64,000 nt of DNA from Microbulbifer sp. SAOS-129_SWC (GCF_039696035.1 NZ_CP155567.1:2041001-2105000); one strand, 5' to 3'. Positions 7,608 through 16,154 are shown, numbered from the stretch's first letter. The notes: generated from the sequence alone by a model not told the origin. Numbers and translations are program-made.

Positions 7608-7629
7608 ATTATCAGGTCGATCAGATAAT
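7608..7629. promoter_or_regulatory. Probable CynR operator in the cynR-cynT intergenic region
   Basis: Dyad ATTATC-N10-GATAAT lies in the 111-nt divergent region, 16 nt before the cynR start and about 75 nt before cynT. It contains the LysR-type spacing. CynR in E. coli represses itself and activates cynT with cyanate from such a shared site. Placement supports this role; binding is not shown. Confidence 0.6.
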
Positions 7630-7644
7630 CTTATGTGAGTGACT

Positions 7645-8544
7645 ATGCTTGCCCGACACATCCAGTACTTCCTCGCAGTGGCGGAGCATCTGAGCTTCAC
7701 TCGGGCCGCGGCGGCCTTGCATGTATCCCAACCGGCCCTGTCGCAGCAGGTCAGGCAGTTGGAGGAAAGCCTTGGTGCGCAGTTGTTCGACCGCTCGGGG
7801 CGTACCACGCGGCTGACCGATGTGGGTGAGGTCTACCTGCGCTATGCACGCCGGGCAGCGCAGGAGCTACAGGAGGCCAAGCGCGCTATCCATGATGTCA
7901 GCGACCTCAGCCGAGGCTCGCTTCGGGTGGCGGTCACGCCAACCTTCACGACCTACCTGGTGGGCCCCTTGGTCGAAGCCTTTCACGGCCGTTATCCGTC
8001 TATCACCATGGACGTGCGGGAGCTGTCCCAGGAGCGCATGGAGGAGCTATTACTCGCGGATCTGCTGGATGTGGGGATCGCGTTCGAGGACGTGCAGGCC
8101 CAGGACATTGAGGCCAGCCCGCTCCTGGTCGAAACCCTGGCGCTGGTGGTCAATAACCGGCACCCCTTGGCCAAGGCGCAGTCCATCGGGCTGGAGGCAC
8201 TGAGCGCGCAATCGCTGGTTCTGCTCGGTACGGAGTTTGCCACCCGCGAGCAGATTGATCGCTTCTGCCAGCAACACGGCATTCATCCCCAGGTGCGGAT
8301 GGAGGCCAATGCCATCAGTGCGGTGATCGAAATCGTGCGCCGGACGACACTGTCGACCTTGCTACCCACGCCCATTGCGCTTGCCCATGAAGGCTTGGTG
8401 GCCCTCAAGCTCGATCCTGTTCGCCTACAGCGCACCGCCGTGCTGATGTGGCGCAAGGGCGCTTATCAAAGTGCCGCGGCGCGGGCATTCATCGAGCTGG
8501 CAGGGGAAGTGGCTGCGCGACTGGAGGGCGGTCAGGAAGAGTAG
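7645..8544 (+). CDS. cynR: LysR-type activator of the cyanate operon
   Basis: An N-terminal winged helix-turn-helix ([18 protein letters not shown]) is followed by an effector-binding domain. Phrases shared with E. coli CynR include [31 protein letters not shown] and E-F-A-T-R-E-Q-I-D. The frame could also start at a GTG two codons earlier (7639), but the ATG matches the family start MLxRHI. Known members bind cyanate and bend DNA at the shared operator. Transcribed divergently from cynT-cynS. Confidence 0.93.
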   Translation: MLARHIQYFLAVAEHLSFTRAAAALHVSQPALSQQVRQLEESLGAQLFDRSGRTTRLTDVGEVYLRYARRAAQELQEAKRAIHDVSDLSRGSLRVAVTPTFTTYLVGPLVEAFHGRYPSITMDVRELSQERMEELLLADLLDVGIAFEDVQAQDIEASPLLVETLALVVNNRHPLAKAQSIGLEALSAQSLVLLGTEFATREQIDRFCQQHGIHPQVRMEANAISAVIEIVRRTTLSTLLPTPIALAHEGLVALKLDPVRLQRTAVLMWRKGAYQSAAARAFIELAGEVAARLEGGQEE

Positions 8545-8916
8545 GGAATCGGCGACCCGCTCTTCCGGGCTTAGCGGATTTTGTCGAGTGATTCGCCGCT
8601 TCGATCCCGCCCTAGATCGGTTAACGAGCGGCCGAGCAGAAATGTGCCAACCGCTAAGCCGGCCAGCACACCCGCCCCGATAGCCCCGCGCCACGCCCGA
8701 GCAGTGCAATACCGACCAGGCCGTCGCGGTGTGTGTGGCCATCGACTACGCATTGGTGCACCAGTAAGCTGGGGCTTTTGCCGCACGGGGTGATTATTTA
8801 GTGGGAGTGTGTTGAAATGGTAGTCGAGGTAATAAACGATTTAAGCAATGCGCCTTAAGGCGAAGCTGGTGTTACTGTTTTTTCGATAGTTTCATTAAAT
8901 ACTAAGGAAGGGAAAT
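8545..8916. other. Intergenic scar region containing a copied gene tail
   Basis: Besides the M14-gene fragment at about 8675-8767, the minus strand holds a short frame ending near 8571 whose product (G-A-G-V-L-A-G-L-A-V-G-T-F-L-L-G-R-S) looks like a membrane-helix tail, possibly another gene remnant. No intact gene is visible. Confidence 0.45.
8675..8767 (+). pseudogene. Fragment duplicating the 3' end of the M14 peptidase gene
   Basis: The last roughly 93 bases, up to a TAA stop, closely match 10412-10503, the end of the M14 peptidase gene 1.7 kb downstream. The translated tail T-P-E-Q-C-N-T-x-Q-A-V-A-V-C-x-A-I-D-Y-A-L is shared. A one-base deletion in the C-run of AGCCCC(C)GCG breaks the frame at the start of the match. 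It is a non-functional copied fragment and records a past duplication or insertion between the two copies. Confidence 0.85.
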
Positions 8917-9189
8917 ATGAATAATATAAGAATGTATTGCTGCGTTTTTTTACTATCGATTGGGTTTGCTGGCTGCTCCAGCTCGGGACCCGTAACGAAT
9001 AGTTATGCGCTTGAAAAGCCATTTCCAGAGCAGAAAAGTAGTGGTTGGTGTCAAAGTAATTATTTTGATGCGTCAGTAAATGCTCGGGAAAGGCAGTCGA
9101 ACGCGATCTATTGTGATCAGCAATATCGTAACATGAATATGAGAGCGCAGCAGAAGAAGCGGCAGGCAACACCGTTATCTAACCGATAG
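8917..9189 (+). CDS. Small lipoprotein of unknown function
   Basis: A 90-residue protein with a signal peptide and lipobox (I-G-F-A-G-C, Cys20) and a short polar mature part containing three further cysteines and a C-terminal basic stretch. An excellent AAGGAAGGG lies 4-5 nt before the ATG. AT-richer than its neighbours. It stands alone between the copied gene fragment and a repeat, so it probably belongs to the inserted accessory segment. I do not recognise a family. Confidence 0.7.
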   Translation: MNNIRMYCCVFLLSIGFAGCSSSGPVTNSYALEKPFPEQKSSGWCQSNYFDASVNARERQSNAIYCDQQYRNMNMRAQQKKRQATPLSNR

Positions 9190-9580
9190 CTACAGCCCAA
9201 TTTTGCGAGCATATTAATAACTGGGGTCACTCATTAGCCGGCCCCCGTCAACTGGGTGAAGGACTCTTTAGGCTATCGCCCACCATCTGACAACAGTGTC
9301 CGCCATGTACCTGAAGTTTCTATTGTAGAAGCTTCTTCAGTGGAAGTGCTTCAGCCGCCCATCTGGATCTAGACCTATAGAGGTACTGCACACTCAGGTG
9401 TAGTACCTCGCCGATTGCAGAGGGGGTTCAAAATTCTGTGTCAGCCAGATAGCCTCTTAGACTGATGTATTTCTCCAAGCAGCCAGGGAGCTGGATCGGC
9501 AGCTGTGGCGATCATCCACGATGTTCCCGCCCGGATGCTAGAATGCCCGCCAGCCTCAGATATCACTGGAGAATCGCAGT
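9190..9580. other. Intergenic region with repeat copy 2 and a hairpin
   Basis: Holds the second copy of the 23-bp repeat (9216-9238) and a hairpin GAGGTACT...AGTACCTC (9380-9409). No convincing ORF or RNA gene is seen; a frame beginning MYLKF near 9305 is short and unconvincing. Confidence 0.45.
9216..9238. repeat. REP-like repeat, copy 2
   Basis: A 23-bp direct repeat of 2293-2315 with 2 mismatches (core TGGGGTCACTCATTAGC). The two copies bracket the 6.9-kb segment holding the membrane protein, repeat lipoprotein, cyanate locus and small lipoprotein. Confidence 0.5.
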
Positions 9581-10504
9581 ATGAGCACCGCCCCAGCATC
9601 CTACCCAATCGGTACCCCCGACACCCCCTGGGGCGACGCGGAGCGCGCCGAGTGGCTGTCGCGCCAGACCCGCCAGCGCAGTTACGAGGCGGAGGTGCTG
9701 AGTGCCATCGAGCCCCTGCGCCCGCGCTTCGACGTTGAGGAGTACGGCCGCCTGGAATACGGTTCTGAAAGCTTCCCGCTGCTGGCGATCCGCAGCCGCG
9801 ACTGGCGGGACGATCTGCCGGTGGTGCTGGTGACGGGCGGGGTGCACGGCTACGAGACCAGCGGCGTACACGGTGCGCTGCAGTTCGTCGATCAGCACGG
9901 GTTGGAGTACGCCGGTCGTGTCAACCTGCTGGTGGCGCCCTGTGTCAGCCCCTGGGGCTACGAGCGCATCCATCGCTGGAACCCGGATGCCATCGACCCG
10001 AACCGCTCCTTCCGCGAAGACAGCCCGGCCGGGGAATCGGCGGCGCTGATGCGGCTGGTGGCGCCGATCCGCGACATCGCGCTGCTGCATATCGACCTGC
10101 ACGAGACCACCGATACTGACGAAACCGAGTTCCGCCCCGCGCTGGCGGCCCGCGACGGCAAGCCGTTCACACCGGGCGGCATTCCCGATGGCTTCTATCT
10201 GGTGGACGACAGCGAGCACCCGCAGCCGGAATTCCAGCAGGCGGTGATCGCGGCGGTGGAGAAGGTGACCCATATCGCCCCGGCGGACGACAACAACGAG
10301 ATCATCGGCTCGCCGGTGGTCGCGCCCGGCGTGATACAGTACCCGCTCAAGCAGCTGGGCCTGTGCGCCAGCATCACCAACGCCCCCTACAAGACCACCA
10401 CCGAGGTCTACCCCGACAGCCCCCGCGCCACGCCGGAGCAGTGCAATACCGCGCAGGCCGTCGCGGTGTGTGCGGCGATCGACTACGCGCTGGCGCACCG
10501 CTGA
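9581..10504 (+). CDS. M14-family metallocarboxypeptidase (AstE/AspA-like fold)
   Basis: A 307-residue cytosolic protein (no signal peptide). Zinc site residues: H-x-x-E in G-G-V-H-G-Y-E-T-S-G (about 87-96) and the third ligand in H-I-D-L-H-E-T-T. D-P-N-R-S-F supplies the substrate-binding Asn-Arg pair typical of the family. Such enzymes cleave C-terminal residues or deacylate amino acids; the substrate here is unknown. Its 3' end is duplicated at about 8675-8767. The gene is followed 67 nt later by the RIO kinase gene in the same direction. Confidence 0.85.
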   Translation: MSTAPASYPIGTPDTPWGDAERAEWLSRQTRQRSYEAEVLSAIEPLRPRFDVEEYGRLEYGSESFPLLAIRSRDWRDDLPVVLVTGGVHGYETSGVHGALQFVDQHGLEYAGRVNLLVAPCVSPWGYERIHRWNPDAIDPNRSFREDSPAGESAALMRLVAPIRDIALLHIDLHETTDTDETEFRPALAARDGKPFTPGGIPDGFYLVDDSEHPQPEFQQAVIAAVEKVTHIAPADDNNEIIGSPVVAPGVIQYPLKQLGLCASITNAPYKTTTEVYPDSPRATPEQCNTAQAVAVCAAIDYALAHR

Positions 10505-10571
10505 TAGGAAACAAGCAATCGGCGGATGTGCGGCCGGCAGGTCGCCTCCGCTGACGATCAAATCGAGATCT

Positions 10572-11420
10572 ATGAAAGTACCCAAGAGATTACAACCGCT
10601 GGTCGACGATGGCCTGGTCGACGAGGTCATGGCCCAGCTGATGAGCGGCAAGGAAGCGCAGGTGTATGTGGTGCGCTGTGGCGACAGCCTGCGCTGTGCC
10701 AAGGTGTTCAAGGAGGCCAAACAGCGCAGCTTCAAGCAGGCGGTGCAGTACCAGGAAGGCCGCAAGATGCGCAACAGCCGCCGCGCGCGGGCCATGTCGA
10801 AGAAGACCCGCTACGGCCAGAAGGAGCAGGAGCAGGCCTGGCTGAGTGCCGAGGTCGATGCGCTGTACCGGCTGGCGTCGGCCGGCGTGCGCGTCCCCAA
10901 GCCATACGGCTTTGTCGACGGTGTGCTGCTGATGGAGCTGGTGGCCGACGACGAGGGCTACGCGGCCCCGCGCCTGGACGACGTCACGCTGAGCGCGGAG
11001 CAGGCCCGCGATTACCACGGCCAGGTGATGGCCGACGTGGTGCGCATGCTGTGCGCGGGCCTGGTGCACGGCGACCTGTCCGAGTTCAACGTGCTGCTGG
11101 ACCCCCAGGGCCCGGTGATCATCGATTTGCCCCAGGCGGTGGACGCGGCCGGCAACAACCACGCGGCCAGGATGCTGCAGCGCGATGTCGACAATATGCG
11201 CGCCTATTTCGGCCGCTTCGCCCCGGAACTGCTGGCCACCGATTACGGCAGCGAGATCTGGGCGCTGTATGAGGCGGGCGATTTGCACCCGGACAGCACC
11301 CTCACCGGGGTGTTCGAGCAGGACACCGCCAGCGTCGATGTCGCGGACCTGATGGAAGTCATCGATGACGTGCGCGCAGAGGAGGCCGAGCGCCTGGCGC
11401 CGGTCTGGGATGGGGAGTAG
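10572..11420 (+). CDS. RIO-type atypical protein kinase
   Basis: A 282-residue protein. The nucleotide loop S-G-K-E-A-Q-V-Y (28-35), lysine in A-K-V-F-K, catalytic loop V-H-G-D-L-S-E-F-N-V-L-L and metal-binding I-I-D-L-P-Q-A-V-D are all present, as in RIO1-like bacterial kinases (PA4780-type). The frame is open from 10470, but the ATG at 10572 gives the family-like start and avoids overlap with the peptidase gene. Archaeal and eukaryotic RIO kinases work in ribosome assembly; the bacterial target is not known. The sequence R-K-M-R-N-S-R-R-A-R after the kinase lysine matches the basic loop of this group. Confidence 0.9.
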   Translation: MKVPKRLQPLVDDGLVDEVMAQLMSGKEAQVYVVRCGDSLRCAKVFKEAKQRSFKQAVQYQEGRKMRNSRRARAMSKKTRYGQKEQEQAWLSAEVDALYRLASAGVRVPKPYGFVDGVLLMELVADDEGYAAPRLDDVTLSAEQARDYHGQVMADVVRMLCAGLVHGDLSEFNVLLDPQGPVIIDLPQAVDAAGNNHAARMLQRDVDNMRAYFGRFAPELLATDYGSEIWALYEAGDLHPDSTLTGVFEQDTASVDVADLMEVIDDVRAEEAERLAPVWDGE

Positions 11421-11507
11421 GCCGCTGATACTGCCCATCGCGCAGCCTTCACCATAAGGCCGGAAGTCCATCGCGTGTATCCCGCACGCCGGTCATGGCT
11501 AAACTGG

Positions 11508-11539
11508 AAAGCGAGCCTCAAGCGGGGCTCGCTTTTTTA
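11508..11539 (+). terminator. Rho-independent terminator after the RIO kinase gene
   Basis: Stem AAGCGAGCC / GGCTCGCTT with an 8-nt loop followed by a T-run. It lies about 90 nt beyond the RIO kinase stop and insulates it from the cytochrome b561 gene. Confidence 0.85.
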
Positions 11540-11666
11540 TGCCCGCTTCAGCCGCCCAATAGCCCGGCGGCAGGCAATGGGGTTGCTGTTGCAGGCGGCG
11601 CGAAGCACGGGGCCCTGTTGTGCGATAAGGTATGGGTAAACCGTCCCTGACCGACCGAGATGATCG

Positions 11667-12227
11667 ATGGCCGCACTTAAAAACACGGAACAGCGCTACG
11701 GCGCCGTCGCCATTGCTCTGCACTGGCTGATGGCGCTGTTGCTGATTGCGCTGATCGTGCTGGGGCTGTACATGAGCAGCCTGCCGGATGTCGGGTTCAA
11801 CAAGGACAAGGTCCTGCTGGTGCTCTACCACAAGGAGTACGGCATGCTGGCGTTGGGGCTGGCCGCGGTGCGGCTGGCGTGGCGTGTGGGCAATGTGTTG
11901 CCGGCGCTGGTGCAAGGCCTGCCGGACTGGCAGCAGGTGGTTGCGCGTTTTGTGCACCTGTGTTTTTACGGTTTCATGTTCGCCCTGCCGATCAGCGGCT
12001 GGCTGATGTCGTCGGCGGCCGGCATCCCGGTGTATGTGTTCGGGGTCCGGCTGCCGGATCTTATCCCCCACAATGAGTATCGCTACCAGCTGTTGATCGA
12101 CATTCACCAGTGGCTGGGTTACGCACTGATCGGCTTTATCCTGCTGCACGCGGGCGCCGCGTTACGGCACCACTTCCTCGACCGGGATAACACCCTGAAA
12201 AAGATGCTGCCCGGCACCGGAGCTTAG
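11667..12227 (+). CDS. Cytochrome b561
   Basis: A 186-residue four-helix membrane haem protein that oxidises quinol or passes electrons, for example to superoxide in E. coli CybB. Conserved haem-ligand histidines are seen in A-L-H-W-L-M (helix 1), L-Y-H-K-E-Y-G, R-F-V-H-L-C-F-Y-G and I-H-Q-W-L-G-Y-A-L-I-G-F-I-L-L-H-A-G. The G-W-L-M-S-S-A-A-G turn is also typical. Single gene, with a terminator upstream and a convergent lipoprotein gene downstream. Confidence 0.93.
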   Translation: MAALKNTEQRYGAVAIALHWLMALLLIALIVLGLYMSSLPDVGFNKDKVLLVLYHKEYGMLALGLAAVRLAWRVGNVLPALVQGLPDWQQVVARFVHLCFYGFMFALPISGWLMSSAAGIPVYVFGVRLPDLIPHNEYRYQLLIDIHQWLGYALIGFILLHAGAALRHHFLDRDNTLKKMLPGTGA

Positions 12228-12252
12228 CGGGAGCCCGGTTCTTACCGGCCGT

Positions 12253-12891
12253 TCACTGCGCATTCTCCAGCACAAATTCGGCGATCTGCTGCAGGGCCTG
12301 CGCGGTGGCATCGTTGGCAGCCACAACCCCCGCATAGGGGGTTTTCTGCAGCATGGGTTGGCGCAGCGACAGGTTCCTGCTGGCGATAATCCGGTTCGAA
12401 ACCCTTTCGACCAGCTGCGCCCGCAGGGCCAGCTGCAGGGTTGCCGGTTCGGTGGTGAAGTCCTGTGTCAGTTCCAGAATCTCGGTGCGCAGCGCCAAAC
12501 GGTAGGGGCCGAAGTAGGGTGGGGTGAGCACTGCGTCAAAGTAGTGGGTGTTCTCCAGGGTCCGGGTCAGCAACGGCAGCAGCATCTGTGCCGGCGAGGC
12601 ACCCCACTCGTTGCGGCTGAAATACTCCACCTGGTAGGGCCGTGTCCGGTAGGCCATGCGCACGCTGTCGTAAACCGGGTTGATGGCAGGCGGCAACACC
12701 AGCAGCGTGGCCGGATGGGTTTGCCGTTGCGGGAGTGCGGCCGGCACCTTGTCGATCACCGCCACCTGCATGTCGTCCTGCGCCGGGGAAATCAGCGCGC
12801 AGCTGGACAGCATGGTGACGGCGAGTGCCGCCAGAAAAAGCCGGGTCATCCTGGTAAACAACAGCAACAGCGCGAATCCCCTGTCTCTCAT
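12253..12891 (-). CDS. PqiC-like auxiliary lipoprotein of an MCE transport system
   Basis: A lipoprotein signal (A-V-T-M-L-S-S-C) leads into a domain of about 180 residues resembling the ABC-transport auxiliary family (PqiC/YmbA), which sits under the outer membrane and completes an MCE lipid-transfer path. Two starts are possible: the ATG at 12891, which overlaps the mlaD-like stop as ATGA and implies translational coupling, and the ATG at 12849, which gives the more normal signal length (17 residues before Cys). Second and last gene of the pair with the MCE protein. Confidence 0.75.
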   Translation of the reverse strand: MRDRGFALLLLFTRMTRLFLAALAVTMLSSCALISPAQDDMQVAVIDKVPAALPQRQTHPATLLVLPPAINPVYDSVRMAYRTRPYQVEYFSRNEWGASPAQMLLPLLTRTLENTHYFDAVLTPPYFGPYRLALRTEILELTQDFTTEPATLQLALRAQLVERVSNRIIASRNLSLRQPMLQKTPYAGVVAANDATAQALQQIAEFVLENAQ

Positions 12892-13841
12892 TTGGTTTCG
12901 CCCGGGCCGAGGGGCGGCGCGGCGCTGCCGCGCACCAGAATGGACGGGTCGCGGTTAATCTTGTCGGTAAAGTGGTTCATCGAGTTCGTCAGTTTGTTCA
13001 GTTCGGCCATGGTCCGATAGGCTTCCGGCAGGACCTGGAGCTGCATGGCGTTGATGGTATCACTGCTTGAATCCAGCAGTGGTACCAGGCGGTCGCTCGC
13101 CTGCGCGGTGTTGGTGATGATCGAATGGAATTCCTGCTGGTTGGTGGTGAGCATGTGGCTGACCTGTTGCAGCGCTTGCATGGTGTCGCTGCCCCTATCC
13201 AGTAGCGGCCCGAGCCGGCCACTGGCCTGCTCGGTGTTGGCGATGATTGCGCTGAGCCGCTGCTGGTTCTCGGCCAGCATATGGCTGACCTGCTGCAGGT
13301 TGCCCACCGTATGCCGGAAGGACGCAATCGTTTTGTCATCGAGGATGCTGCGCACCAATTCCGTCAGCACCTGCACGTTCTTGTTCACCTGGCTGATAGC
13401 GGTGTCCAGGCTTACCGAGCGCGAGGGCGCGCTGGGTATCTGCGCGTAGCGCGCGCCGGGGGCGGCGGTGAGTGGGCCCTGCTCGGTACCGGTGTTGTCG
13501 AGCAGGATGTAGACATAGCCGGTGAACCCGCGGGTGGCGAGTCCGCGCGACGTGACGGTGGCAACGGTGGCACGGCTGACGGGCGCGTCTTTATTGACAT
13601 CCAGCAGAATGCGGATGGAGCGGGGGCCGGTGAGCTCCACCCGGGTTACCCTCCCTACATCCACCCCATGAAATTCGACCGGGGCACCGGCAATCAGCCC
13701 GGACACGGGATCGTCGGTGAGAATCTGGTAGGTCGTGAAGCGGCCGGATGTCCGGTAGTACCAGATTGCTGTTGCCACTAAGAGTAGAACCACCAGGATC
13801 GCAAATGCCAATCTTGCGCGGTTCGTTATGCTGATCGTCAT
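12888..13841 (-). CDS. MlaD-family (MCE domain) substrate-binding protein
   Basis: A 317-residue protein with one N-terminal membrane anchor (12-28) and an MCE domain at about 38-118 (S-G-L-I-A-G-A-P-V-E-F-H-G-V-D-V-G-R-V), which binds lipids as a ring or tube in the periplasm. A helical C-terminal part follows, with two 42-residue units (183-224 and 225-266, about 27 of 42 identical) starting Q-Q-V-S-H-M-L. Normally partnered by an MlaE permease and MlaF ATPase upstream; here the 174 nt upstream are empty and the next gene is an acetyltransferase, so the pair must use a transporter encoded elsewhere or is a remnant. Confidence 0.9.
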   Translation of the reverse strand: MTISITNRARLAFAILVVLLLVATAIWYYRTSGRFTTYQILTDDPVSGLIAGAPVEFHGVDVGRVTRVELTGPRSIRILLDVNKDAPVSRATVATVTSRGLATRGFTGYVYILLDNTGTEQGPLTAAPGARYAQIPSAPSRSVSLDTAISQVNKNVQVLTELVRSILDDKTIASFRHTVGNLQQVSHMLAENQQRLSAIIANTEQASGRLGPLLDRGSDTMQALQQVSHMLTTNQQEFHSIITNTAQASDRLVPLLDSSSDTINAMQLQVLPEAYRTMAELNKLTNSMNHFTDKINRDPSILVRGSAAPPLGPGETK

Positions 13842-14015
13842 CGAGCACTCCTGTGCGGGTGAGGTCGGCTGAATTTTTGCCAGTCCAAGTCTAGATTACG
13901 CGGGGATCGGAACACTGTGAATGCCGACCGCCGCGCCCGGAAGTGCATTTTGACGCCTCTCCCGGCCCGAAAGCAGCGGAGTGGGAGACCTCCTGCAGCG
14001 GCGGGCTGCGCCCGG

Positions 14016-14462
14016 TCACCCGGCGCGATAGCGCATGATCAGAATATCCCGCCCCTGTTTCAGGTAGGTATGAAAGCGATCGACAATCGCCGAGGGTTGT
14101 CCCGCAGCGTCAGTCACCTCAAAGCCGAGTGACTCGTAAAACGGCACCAGGTGCCGATACGGAAAGGTAAACGTGGCCTCGTCATAGGCCTCCGCCATAC
14201 GGTGCAGCAGCAAGCGCGCGACACCGCGGCCGCGGAAGTCCGGCGCCACCGCCACGCCGGCCAGCAGCTGGCTGTCGGTCAGCTTGCGCAGGCAGCCACA
14301 GGCGATAATCTGGCCCTTGCCGTCGCGCACCACCATGCAGGGTTCATTGCGCCGCGCTTTGCCGCGGAATTTGTGGGTGCGGTAGAATTTGTTGGCCAGT
14401 GGTGTCTCTGCGTCGGAGAGCCACCGGGCAGTAAAAGAATCAGTGGAGTTATTCCGGTCCAT
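14016..14462 (-). CDS. GNAT-family N-acetyltransferase
   Basis: A 148-residue protein with the acetyl-CoA binding motif V-A-V-A-P-D-F-R-G-R-G-V-A-R-L-L-L (about 71-87) and the later F-Y-E-S-L-G-F strand that closes the GNAT fold. The substrate is unknown. Its start is only 8 nt from the start of the divergent DTW-protein gene, so each promoter must lie inside the other gene, or the true starts are further in. Confidence 0.85.
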   Translation of the reverse strand: MDRNNSTDSFTARWLSDAETPLANKFYRTHKFRGKARRNEPCMVVRDGKGQIIACGCLRKLTDSQLLAGVAVAPDFRGRGVARLLLHRMAEAYDEATFTFPYRHLVPFYESLGFEVTDAAGQPSAIVDRFHTYLKQGRDILIMRYRAG

Positions 14463-14470
14463 ACGCCTCT

Positions 14471-15046
14471 ATGCCACGCCCAACCTGTCCAACCTGCCAG
14501 CGCCCACGCAAAGTCTGCTACTGCGGCGCTCTGGTGGAGGTCGCCAATCGAATCGAGGTGCTGATCATACAGCACCCGCTGGAACAGAAGCACCCGTTCA
14601 ACACCGGGCGTATGGCGCACCTGTGCCTGAAGAATAGCCGGCTGGTGGTGGCGGAGACATTGCGTGATGCAGAGCTGGCGCAGCTGCTGAAGCCGGCGTC
14701 GGCACTGTTGTATCCGTCGCTCGACTGGTTGCCGGAAGTGGCGCAGGTGGAACCCGGGACCCCGCAGGCCCGCGCGCTGCAGCAGCTGGTGGTGATCGAT
14801 GCGAACTGGCGTAAATCGAAGAAGATGCTGCACCTGCATCCGCTGCTGCAGCACCTGCCCAGGGTGAGTTTTGAGGGGGAACTGAGTTCCAATTACCAGA
14901 TCCGCCATTCGTCGCTCCCGAACAGCCTGTCGACGCTGGAGAGTATTGTGGCGGCGATGCAGCAGCTGGAGCCGGAACATAATTTCCAAACCCTGCTGCA
15001 GCCGTTTGAGAAGATGATCTCGCTTCAGGTCGCGTCCAAAAATTGA
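14471..15046 (+). CDS. DTW-domain tRNA-uridine aminocarboxypropyltransferase-like protein
   Basis: A 191-residue protein of the TDD/DTW family, whose E. coli member TapT makes acp3U47 in tRNA from S-adenosylmethionine. An N-terminal zinc-like cluster C-P-T-C ... C-Y-C is followed by I-I-Q-H-P-x-E and the signature V-V-I-D-A-N-W-R-K-S-K-K-M, in which the usual D-x-T-W reads D-A-N-W. The end also fits the family (L-S-T-L-E-S-I-V-A-A). No strong ribosome-binding site precedes the ATG. It overlaps the control region of the divergent GNAT gene. Confidence 0.85.
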   Translation: MPRPTCPTCQRPRKVCYCGALVEVANRIEVLIIQHPLEQKHPFNTGRMAHLCLKNSRLVVAETLRDAELAQLLKPASALLYPSLDWLPEVAQVEPGTPQARALQQLVVIDANWRKSKKMLHLHPLLQHLPRVSFEGELSSNYQIRHSSLPNSLSTLESIVAAMQQLEPEHNFQTLLQPFEKMISLQVASKN

Positions 15047-15284
15047 CCTGTGCTCTTGCCCTGCCACCCACAGAAATATCCTGGCCCCACCGAACTCACA
15101 TCTTGAGGCAGCGGTAAAAACTGCATAGTCTTACTCCCCTGAATCGAGGGCTTCGCATGCCCAGAACAATAATACGTGCAGGTCTGCTGGTGGCGCCCTC
15201 GCCACGCAAAGCTTGATAAAGCCGATTTATGGCGTCGGGCCAGTGGTCTCCCTCACTATATAAATTAAAAATATGGAAGTTGAT

Positions 15285-16154
15285 ATGCGCCTGGTTTTCT
15301 CCATTTTCTTGTTCGTTTTTTATTCCGGGGTTTGCGTTGCCGAGCCCGGTGATGCGCTGAGCGTGGTGGTGAAAGATTTGATTCGGGAGTCGGCCGATCC
15401 GTCTTCCGATGCTCACGGGGTGGCTTCGGAAGACCTGGAGGCAGCGATCCGAAAGGGGACTCACGTGCAGGGCTTGCTGCATTTTGGTGGCCTGGATGTC
15501 GTGGGGGTTCGGGTTAATGTGAAAGATATTGTGTGGCCGGTAAGCTATACACTGCTCACCAGTGGGCGGAAAAGCCATATTTTATTCAAGACAGACTTTG
15601 CACCCTATGATCCGAAGATGAAAGATGATGTGGGTGAGTTTTATATAAGAACGGGTGCATTTGGCAATATAAAGATTTGTGTCGATTTCAACGATGATTC
15701 GATATGGCATGCGAAGAGAAATAGTGTCGACTTGAAATGCGTTGAGTACGATGCCGAAGCGACACCTCTTAACGCCAAAGACGGATTTTACGTGTTTGGA
15801 TTTATGTGGGGCAGTAAAGGCGGTTTCCGGGGGCACGATAGTGTCCTGGGCGATTTGCAGGACAGAATAAAGTATCAGCCGGGACAATCAGCCACCTGTG
15901 TCTTGTATGAAGACCGGAGGATTAACAATATTACCGCCGTGGAAGATAGAGCTGAGCCGTTTATTCCCTACAAGGCGACAGACTGCATCGGCAGTGTCGG
16001 CGTTATGGCTGGACCGTTCGCTTCAGTTGATGCGCTAAATGGCTCGATCGAGGATCCCGGCTCTGGTCTGGTCGGATGGGGCAGCTACCGCATCGTGTAT
16101 TGCTCACAGGGTGAGTGCACGCAGGACTACGAGCAAGATCAGAACTCCAAATAA
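15285..16154 (+). CDS. Secreted protein of unknown function
   Basis: The hydrophobic N-terminus M-R-L-V-F-S-I-F-L-F-V-F-Y-S-G-V-C-V-A is a good signal peptide; an ATG four codons earlier (15273) would add charged residues ahead of it and is less likely. The mature part (about 270 residues) is polar, beta-rich in appearance and has about five cysteines, consistent with a disulfide-bonded periplasmic or exported protein. I do not recognise a family. AT-rich, TATA-like sequence just upstream (CTATATAAATTAAAAATA) could be its promoter. Somewhat AT-richer than the flanking genes. Confidence 0.65.
   Translation: MRLVFSIFLFVFYSGVCVAEPGDALSVVVKDLIRESADPSSDAHGVASEDLEAAIRKGTHVQGLLHFGGLDVVGVRVNVKDIVWPVSYTLLTSGRKSHILFKTDFAPYDPKMKDDVGEFYIRTGAFGNIKICVDFNDDSIWHAKRNSVDLKCVEYDAEATPLNAKDGFYVFGFMWGSKGGFRGHDSVLGDLQDRIKYQPGQSATCVLYEDRRINNITAVEDRAEPFIPYKATDCIGSVGVMAGPFASVDALNGSIEDPGSGLVGWGSYRIVYCSQGECTQDYEQDQNSK

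Noticed and set aside
3300..9560. CRISPR array or integrative-element boundaries in the accessory segment
   Set aside because: Repeats found are few and irregular (REP-like), with no spacer-repeat pattern; no integrase gene is present.
9563..10795. 410-residue minus-strand ORF antisense to the M14 peptidase and RIO kinase
   Set aside because: Biased composition and no recognisable domains; both sense genes have clear family motifs.
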